DNA of 33,886 bases from a virus: positions 1 to 33,886 of the IMG/VR virus record IMGVR_UViG_3300006736_004257; one strand, written 5' to 3'. The translations under genes and the position numbers were made by a program. The notes beneath the pieces were generated by a model. It was given only the letters and a program-made list of their open reading frames with translations, had not been told where the DNA came from and searched no databases. Within the stretch, counting starts at the first letter, position 1, and every line of letters starts with the position of its first letter. Positions 28,558 through 33,886 of this stretch are shown piece after piece.

Positions 28558-29589
28558 TCAAACGAATGCCGAACCGTCCCAGATTTTGACGTTGGCGAAC
28601 TCCACCGCCCCCGCTTTCTCCAGATCCTCGATCACATACGCCTCGTTGAGGGTGTTGTAGTGCTCCACACGGTCGCGCTTGGCGTTGTCTTCGATCTTCT
28701 GGCGCACCTTACCGTTCTGGTAGTACAGGCTCAGGTTGTCCCAGCTGGTGATGAGTAGGCCACGGGCCGGCATGTAGGGCACCGTGAAGGAAGGCAGGCC
28801 GCCGTAAGTGCGGGTAACTGCGTTGGTTTCGATGCGCTCTTTTTCCGTGGGGGTTGCGCCCTGGGCTGTGTAGAGCTGAGTTTTGTCAAAGCTCAGGAGC
28901 TCGCGACCCATCATGGCCACCAGGTCGCCGCCGTCGCGGTGCTCTTCGCCCACCAGCTGCAGCACGTCATAAACCATGGCGTCCAGGTTGGGGTAGTCGC
29001 CTGCCCCGCCGAGCCGGATCTCGCCGACGGTGCCGCCTTCGGACATCAGCTGTGCGCTGGCGTTGTAGTTTCGAAGGTGCTCAAACCAGCCGACATTGAC
29101 ATCCTCGCCGTTGGGGTTTGTGCCGCTATTGGTGACTGCAGCCGCCTCGGTGCCGTGGAAGCCCACTTTGATGCGAGACAGCGCAATGGCCCGGCGGACG
29201 TATGTCAGGAAGCGATCGTTAAAGTCGGGGAACTTGGCCCAGGCGTCCAGCAGGGCATAGCCCAGGTGCACGTCGTATTCTGTTTTTACGCACTCGTAGC
29301 CGTTGGCATCGAGGTTCGCCACGTCCGAGGTTTGGCGATCGCCAGCGCTGGTGTCGGTGCGCTTGCCGAGCAGCCCGGACACGCTGCCCAGGATTTTCTC
29401 ACCCTTGAGCTCGTCCACACCGAGCACGTTGATGCGCTGCAGGAAGTCGCTGGACAAAACGATTTTGTCCATCAGGGTTTGCTCCACCGACGGGGTGGCT
29501 GCAAACGATTTGTCTACAGCGTTGACGCCGTAGGTGCGGGCCATGTCGGCGCACATCTTGTTGAATAAAAGGCGGGTGTTGTTGTCCAT
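28558..29589 (-). CDS. N: Major capsid protein N
   Basis: A 343-aa protein (P2 gpN is 357) with the HK97-type GpN pattern: NNTRLLFNKMCADMARTYGVNAVDKSFAATPSVEQTLMDKIVLSSDFLQRINV, LLGKRTDTS, YDVHLGYALLDAWAKFPDFNDRFLTYVRRAIALSRIKVGFHGTEAA, LVAMMGRELLSFDK, SWDNLSLYYQNGKVRQKIEDNAKRDRVEHYNTLNEAYVIEDL. It follows the scaffold/protease gene O. Mature capsid would be cleaved by O. Confidence 0.95.
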   Translation of the reverse strand: MDNNTRLLFNKMCADMARTYGVNAVDKSFAATPSVEQTLMDKIVLSSDFLQRINVLGVDELKGEKILGSVSGLLGKRTDTSAGDRQTSDVANLDANGYECVKTEYDVHLGYALLDAWAKFPDFNDRFLTYVRRAIALSRIKVGFHGTEAAAVTNSGTNPNGEDVNVGWFEHLRNYNASAQLMSEGGTVGEIRLGGAGDYPNLDAMVYDVLQLVGEEHRDGGDLVAMMGRELLSFDKTQLYTAQGATPTEKERIETNAVTRTYGGLPSFTVPYMPARGLLITSWDNLSLYYQNGKVRQKIEDNAKRDRVEHYNTLNEAYVIEDLEKAGAVEFANVKIWDGSAFV

Positions 29590-29644
29590 GATTGCAGTCC
29601 TGTCTCGTCAAGTGTTGTGGGCTGTTGGTATAACCGGTTAGCGG

Positions 29645-30508
29645 TCAGACGACCGCTGACTGGTCCCCATCACCGTCCCCTTCCGGGGTGCCGGTGCCGG
29701 TCCCGGCAGGGGTGTCCTCAAAGGTTTTGAATTTGTTTTCCAGGGCTTCGATCCGACCCTTGAGCGCGGTGTTTTCTTCCGCCAGGGCGGTGAAGGCCGC
29801 CGGGTCAGGTGTGTCACCGTCGCCTGATTCGCCAGCGCTTTCACCGGCGGCCGGGGCGGCTGTCAGTTCTTCGCGCAGTGCTGAAAATTTGGTATCGATG
29901 TGCCCGGAAAGCTGCTCGGTGAGCGCCTGTAGCTGTTCTGGTGTCATGGTGTCGTCTTCCTGGTTGGGGTGGGGTTCGCGCCCGGATATGCCAAAAATGC
30001 GTTTGACCAGGCTGGGGGATTCTTCAATGTTGTCGGACAGGTCGATCTGTCGGCCAGAGAAAACCACGGCATTTTCGTCGCCGTGTTCGGATGAAAACTT
30101 CAGTTCTGTGACGCCGGCGCTGGCTGGGTCGTCGGTCAGCCCAAGCCCCCGCAGGAAATACTTGCCGGTCTTGCGGTAGTTCTCGCCCACTTCGATGCTG
30201 GGGAAGGTGAAGTCGCCGGCTGCATTGGCGTTCACCAGCCAGTCCGACGGGGAGAGGATGGCAAACAGGGTGATTTCCCCGGCCAGTTCTGGCTCAGTGG
30301 CGGGCTCGATCTTGAGCGCGAGGACGGTGCCTGCGCTGAAATAACGGCGATGCTCTGGCCACAATTTAGCGGTGAAAACCCGGGTGTTATAGGTTTCGAC
30401 CATATCCTGCAGCCACTCTTTTTTGATAAAGCGGCCGTCTTCGTCGCCATGCACAACCGGGCCGCTGGTGGCTATGGCAACCCATCCGGTTTTCAGGTTT
30501 CTAGCCAT
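29645..30508 (-). CDS. O: Capsid scaffolding/protease O
   Basis: A 287-aa protein (P2 gpO is 284). The N-terminal protease domain begins GWVAIATSGPVVHGDEDGRFI, with candidate catalytic His53 (WPEHRR) and Ser104 (FPSIEV), then LRGLGLTDDPASAGV; P2 has Asp19-His48-Ser107. The C-terminal half is a coiled scaffold (LQALTEQLSGHIDTKFSALREEL, LAEENTALKGRIEALENKFKTF). The open frame reaches 30589; the ATG at 30508 with AAGGGA is chosen because it matches the family start (MARNLKTGW). First gene of the leftward late operon. Confidence 0.93.
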   Translation of the reverse strand: MARNLKTGWVAIATSGPVVHGDEDGRFIKKEWLQDMVETYNTRVFTAKLWPEHRRYFSAGTVLALKIEPATEPELAGEITLFAILSPSDWLVNANAAGDFTFPSIEVGENYRKTGKYFLRGLGLTDDPASAGVTELKFSSEHGDENAVVFSGRQIDLSDNIEESPSLVKRIFGISGREPHPNQEDDTMTPEQLQALTEQLSGHIDTKFSALREELTAAPAAGESAGESGDGDTPDPAAFTALAEENTALKGRIEALENKFKTFEDTPAGTGTGTPEGDGDGDQSAVV

Positions 30509-30698
30509 TAACGGTTCCCTTTTTTCATGTGTCCGGCTCCCGGTCTCGCTCAATAAATTGCGTTGATGCGGCCACACTACGAAGCGCAAGCGGCTCCGGC
30601 AATCAGTTAAAAACCGTTTTTTTTCTAGTTTTTTTATTCAGGAAAAAACAAAAAATAATCACCGGTTTTTTTATTTTTCTGGCCCTTAAACTGCGGCC
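30509..30698. promoter_or_regulatory. Divergent O/P late-promoter region
   Basis: 190 bases between divergent O and P. It contains the AT-rich, homopolymer-rich segment 30603-30680 and an inverted repeat AAAAACCG (30609-30616) with CGGTTTTTTT (30663-30672). The P2 late-activator consensus TGT-N12-ACA is only approached: TGC-N12-ACA at 30559-30576. Late promoters for both transcripts are expected here, but the exact sites are not proven. Confidence 0.5.
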
Positions 30699-32480
30699 AT
30701 GACTGAATCCACCACCAGCCGGGCGGCGTATCCGCAGGAAGTTAAAGACGCTGCAAAAATGATGTTTTTGCGGCAGGTGCCCGTGCGGGACATTAAAGAG
30801 CGCCTCAATCTGAACAGCACCCGGGTGGTTTACCAGTGGGCAGAAAAAAACCATTGGGACGAAATGCTGCAGCATGAAACGGTAGAGCAGGCCACTGCGC
30901 GCCGCATGATCTACCTGGTGGAAAAACAGCAGAAGTCCGACGACGACTACAAAGAGATCGATCGGCTGGGCGCGCTGCTGGACAGGCTCGCCGGTATTGA
31001 TTTGCGCAAGGCGAAGGCGGCCAAGGAAAAAGCGCATGCGTCGATGGTGGAGCAGGGCGCTGCCGGCCCAGGAGCAGGGAAGAAAAAGCGCCGGGTAAAG
31101 AACGACATTTCCGACATCACGCCGGAACGGCTGGAAGAAATCCGCAATGCCCTGTTTTTTCAATACCAGCACACCTGGCACGAACACAAAGACGAGCGCA
31201 CCCGGTTTATTTTAAAAAGCCGCCAGATTGGTGCCACGTATTATTTTGCCTGGGAGGCGTTCGAGGACGCCGTTATTACCGGCGACAATCAGATTTTTCT
31301 GTCTGCCAGTAAGAACCAGGCGGAGATTTTTAAAGCGTATATCCTCCGGTTCGCGTTGGGGTATTTCGAGATAGAGCTGAAAGGCACGGACGTGATGCCG
31401 CTCAGCAAAGACGGCAAGCCGTGGGCGGAATTGCGCTTTGTCTCAACCAACGGCCGGACTGCCCAGGGCTACCACGGGCACCTCTATGTGGATGAAGTGT
31501 TCTGGATCCCCGACTTTGATCGGCTGAACACCCTGGCGTCAGGCATGGCCAGCCATAAAAAATGGCGCAAAACCTATTTCTCGGTGCCCAGCGTGAAAAG
31601 CCACGGCGCCTACAAGATGTGGAGTGGCGAGAAATACAACAAGCGCAGGAAAAATACGGTTGATTTCGACCTGACTCACCAGACGCTCAAGGATGGCCAG
31701 CTCGGCCCCGACAAAATATGGCGAAACATTGTCACGGTAAAAAATGCCGAGGCCCAGGGCTGCGATCTGTTCGACATCGATGAGTTGATCGACGAATACA
31801 GTGAGGCGGAATTTAACAATCTGTTTATGTGCGCCTTCATGGAAGCCGGTGCCAGCGTGTTCAGCCTGCACGACCTGCTCGGCTGCGCGGTAGATAGCAG
31901 CGTAGTGTGGGTCGATTTCAAGGCCAGACAAAAGCGGCCCTATGGCAACTATCCCGTGTGGGTCGGTTACGACCCGGCCCGGGTGGGCGACCGGTCAACC
32001 GTTTCGGTGCTGGCCCCGCCGCTGGCAGAGGGTGGAAAGTTTCGCGTGCTGGAAAAGCTCGACCTGAAAGGGACATTCAAATATCAGGCCAGCAAAATTA
32101 AAGAGCTGACCGACCGCTACAACGTCCAGTTTATTGGCGTTGACTGTACCGGTCCGGGCCTCGGGGTGCTGGATGAGGTCAGGGCGTTTTATCCCAGGGT
32201 GACGCCGATCCACTACGGGCTGGACAGCAAAACCCGCCTGGTGTTGAAAGCGGTGGACATCATCGAGGCCGGCCGGATCGAGTGGGATGCCGAGCACACC
32301 GATATTGCCCAGGCGTTTCTCCAGGTGCGCCAAACCACCACGGGCAATGACTCCATCACCTATGTGGCAGACCGTAAAAGCGCCACAGGCCATGCCGATG
32401 TGGCGTGGTCGATCATGCACGCAATCAGCAACGAACCACTGACCGGTAGGCGTCGCACCGCCTCGGTCTCATTCGGATAG
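30699..32480 (+). CDS. P: Terminase large (ATPase) subunit P
   Basis: A 593-aa protein (P2 gpP is 590). An N-terminal helix-turn-helix segment (YPQEVKDAAKMMFLRQVPVRDIKERLNLNSTRVVYQW) is followed by an ATPase domain with Walker A-like KSRQIGAT (173-180) and Walker B HLYVDEVFW (261-269), and a C-terminal nuclease domain (VWVGYDPARVGDRS, Asp425; VQFIGVDCTGPGLGV, Asp482). It packages DNA. No convincing Shine-Dalgarno precedes the ATG, which is set by the family start. Divergent from O, operon with Q. Confidence 0.95.
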   Translation: MTESTTSRAAYPQEVKDAAKMMFLRQVPVRDIKERLNLNSTRVVYQWAEKNHWDEMLQHETVEQATARRMIYLVEKQQKSDDDYKEIDRLGALLDRLAGIDLRKAKAAKEKAHASMVEQGAAGPGAGKKKRRVKNDISDITPERLEEIRNALFFQYQHTWHEHKDERTRFILKSRQIGATYYFAWEAFEDAVITGDNQIFLSASKNQAEIFKAYILRFALGYFEIELKGTDVMPLSKDGKPWAELRFVSTNGRTAQGYHGHLYVDEVFWIPDFDRLNTLASGMASHKKWRKTYFSVPSVKSHGAYKMWSGEKYNKRRKNTVDFDLTHQTLKDGQLGPDKIWRNIVTVKNAEAQGCDLFDIDELIDEYSEAEFNNLFMCAFMEAGASVFSLHDLLGCAVDSSVVWVDFKARQKRPYGNYPVWVGYDPARVGDRSTVSVLAPPLAEGGKFRVLEKLDLKGTFKYQASKIKELTDRYNVQFIGVDCTGPGLGVLDEVRAFYPRVTPIHYGLDSKTRLVLKAVDIIEAGRIEWDAEHTDIAQAFLQVRQTTTGNDSITYVADRKSATGHADVAWSIMHAISNEPLTGRRRTASVSFG

Positions 32481-32489
32481 GGAACAGAC

Positions 32490-33545
32490 ATGCGAAAAGG
32501 CCAACTAAAAAACCAACCCGCCCGATTTCCCGCTGGCGACAAAAACCACCATCAAAAGGAAAAACCCGGCCGGGGGACCGCGTTCAGCTTTGGCGACCCG
32601 GAGCGCGTTCTGGCATCAAATCTGGTGGATTACCTGGGCATTTTTATCAACCCCCACGGCGATTATTACGAGCCGCCAGTGAGTCAGAGCGGCCTGGCCA
32701 AGCTGCTGAGGGCGAACGGTTATCACGGCACCATCCCGTATTTTCGCCGTAACATGCTGCGGCGCTGGTATATCGACAACGACGCGCTGCCCGCCGAAGA
32801 CCTCAAAAAAGCGGGTTTTGATCATGATGTGTTTGGCAACTGTTATTTTCAGATCGTCGAAAATCGTTTTCGAAAAAAGTGGTGGCTGCGGCACCTGCCG
32901 GCATTGAACATGCGTCGCATGAAAACAGCAGACCAGTTTTGCATGCTGCGATCCGGCCGCGACCCGCTGCCGTTTAAACCCGGCGAAGTGGTCCAGCTGA
33001 AAGAGTATGACCCCGTGCAGCAGATTTACGGAGTGCCGCAGTATTTGGGCGGGATCCAGTCGGTGTTGTTGTCTGAGGACGCCACGCTGTTTCGCCGGCG
33101 CTATTATCAAAACGGTGCCCACATGGGGTATGTGTTTTATACCGCCGACGCCAACCTGGACCCGGACGACGAGACCGCACTCAAGGAGCAGATCAGAAAC
33201 AGCAAAGGGGTGGGCAACTTCCGCAGCATGTTTCTCAACGTGCCAGGCGGCAAGCCGGACAGCGTGAAAATCATCCCGGTGGGGGATATCGCCACAAAAG
33301 ACGAGTTCGAGCGCGTTAAAAACCTCACCCGCAACGACGTGCTGGCCATGTGGCGCATCAACGGGGCGCTGGCCGGGGTGCTGCCGGAAAACAATGCCGG
33401 GTTCGGTGATCTCGATAAGATCAGCCGCAACAACTACGAAAACGAAGTGGTGCCGGTGCAACAGGTGTTCCTGCAGCTGAATAACATTTTGCACCCGTCG
33501 CGCAAGATAGGATTCGCCACGCCCAGCTTTGCATCAGAGGCTTAA
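32490..33545 (+). CDS. Q: Portal protein Q
   Basis: A 351-aa protein of the PBSX/P2 gpQ portal family (P2 gpQ is 344): LASNLVDYLGIFINPHGDYYEPPVSQSGLAKLLRANGYHGT, PYFRRNMLRRWYID, RRRYYQNGAHMGYVFYTAD, RNDVLAMWRINGALAGVLPENNAGFGDLDKISRNNYENEVVPVQQVFLQLNNIL. It forms the dodecameric ring for DNA entry and the tail connection. TAGGGAACAGAC precedes the ATG; 9 bases after P. Confidence 0.95.
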   Translation: MRKGQLKNQPARFPAGDKNHHQKEKPGRGTAFSFGDPERVLASNLVDYLGIFINPHGDYYEPPVSQSGLAKLLRANGYHGTIPYFRRNMLRRWYIDNDALPAEDLKKAGFDHDVFGNCYFQIVENRFRKKWWLRHLPALNMRRMKTADQFCMLRSGRDPLPFKPGEVVQLKEYDPVQQIYGVPQYLGGIQSVLLSEDATLFRRRYYQNGAHMGYVFYTADANLDPDDETALKEQIRNSKGVGNFRSMFLNVPGGKPDSVKIIPVGDIATKDEFERVKNLTRNDVLAMWRINGALAGVLPENNAGFGDLDKISRNNYENEVVPVQQVFLQLNNILHPSRKIGFATPSFASEA

Positions 33546-33590
33546 CCGACTGAATTGAAAAGGGAAAAACGATAGACCTGGACGATATTG

Positions 33591-33599
33591 TGTTAAAAT
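33591..33599 (+). promoter_or_regulatory. Possible ogr promoter (extended -10)
   Basis: TG-T-TAAAAT (33591-33599) in the 92-base Q-ogr gap is an extended -10. The -35 region (GATAGA) is poor. Transcription would start near 33606, about 30 bases before the ogr GTG. P2 ogr has its own promoter too. Confidence 0.45.
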
Positions 33600-33637
33600 T
33601 TATCCCGACACACCAGACCGCCTGGGGAGGGGACGAC

Positions 33638-33886
33638 GTGCAAGTCATCTGCACCGAATGCCACGGGAAAGCCGTGATCCAGTCTCGCGCAGTGAAAGAT
33701 CCAAAAGTGTCGGATCTTTACTGCAGCTGCAAAAATCCCAGGTGCGGTCACACCTTTGTTATGACCCTCTCGTACAGCCACACCCTATCCCCTTCCTCAA
33801 AACAAGCCAGCAGCATGGTCCTTGACCTACTGCGAGGCATGCCAAAAGCAGAACAACTGCAACTGCTGCAGCAGGCCACTCACTAG
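33638..33886 (+). CDS. ogr: Ogr/Delta-type late transcription activator
   Basis: An 82-aa protein with the Ogr_Delta zinc finger: CTEC near residues 5-8, then C-x4-C (CKNPRC) around 30-35, with RAVKDPKVSDLYCSCKNPRCGHTFVMTLSYSHTLSPS, which is very typical. It binds upstream of late promoters and contacts RNA polymerase alpha to turn on head and tail operons. The GTG at 33638 is chosen because GGGGAGGGG lies just before it and the family starts at this point; the ATG at 33590 would add 16 residues of non-family sequence. It is the last gene in the window. Confidence 0.9.
   Translation: MQVICTECHGKAVIQSRAVKDPKVSDLYCSCKNPRCGHTFVMTLSYSHTLSPSSKQASSMVLDLLRGMPKAEQLQLLQQATH

Noticed and set aside
30559-30576. 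P2-type late activator site (TGT-N12-ACA) upstream of P
   Set aside because: Reads TGC-N12-ACA and is a single imperfect match; kept only as a remark in the promoter region.
33546-33637. cos site or attR in the Q-ogr gap
   Set aside because: No recognisable cos core or repeat matching the left end of the window; att sites likely lie outside.
1-33886. tRNA, rRNA or toxin-antitoxin genes
   Set aside because: No tRNA-like cloverleaf, rRNA segment or recognisable toxin-antitoxin pair was seen on either strand.

Overview
The window is almost exactly one temperate myophage (P2-like, Peduoviridae-type) prophage in a GC-rich gammaproteobacterium. The host cannot be named from the sequence; the style of the genes and recombination sites suggests a marine or environmental lineage. 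It opens on the stop codon of the integrase and closes on the stop codon of an Ogr/Delta-type late activator. In P2 these two genes also lie at opposite prophage ends, so attL and attR probably lie just outside the window.

Layout. (1) 1-9504, leftward early operon: a BcepMu gp16-like/Cro-position protein, small phage proteins, a 909-aa primase-helicase, a TraR/DksA zinc finger, zinc-binding and cupin-like small genes, a gene-cassette block, then excisionase and integrase. (2) 9505-9584, switch region: three repeated operator-like sites about 31-32 bp apart and a leftward promoter, facing a rightward XRE repressor (9585-9929). (3) 10210-10719, a rightward zinc-ribbon/membrane gene that looks like a lysogenic-conversion 'moron'. 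(4) 10731-30508, one long leftward late block read O-N-M-L-R-S (head and completion), sheath, tube, TraR/DksA, lysis genes, E/E' tail chaperone with a -1 frameshift, tape measure, gp25/W-position protein, J, I, fibre H, fibre assembly, several unknown tail-tip genes, hub D and spike V. (5) 30699-33886, rightward terminase P, portal Q and ogr.

The outstanding feature is at 1454-3462. Seven intergenic elements there each fold as integron attC recombination sites: R''/R' boxes of the RYYYAAC...GTTRRRY type, paired L''/L' boxes, a variable central stem, and in all seven a single unpaired base in the left L arm. They delimit six cassettes of about 220-445 bp carrying an M15-type peptidase, a Lar-like restriction-alleviation protein and four small unknown proteins. 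No integron integrase is visible, so this is a CALIN-like array embedded in a phage early operon. All six genes run antisense to the canonical attC orientation, co-directional with the phage transcript. They carry their own Shine-Dalgarno sequences, and several take their stop codon from the attC R' box.

How it works together (inference): the repressor silences the leftward early promoter. On induction the early transcript makes replication proteins, cassette-borne accessory and possibly anti-defence proteins, and Xis/Int. Ogr then activates the late operons. The cassette block would let the phage exchange accessory genes through integron recombination.
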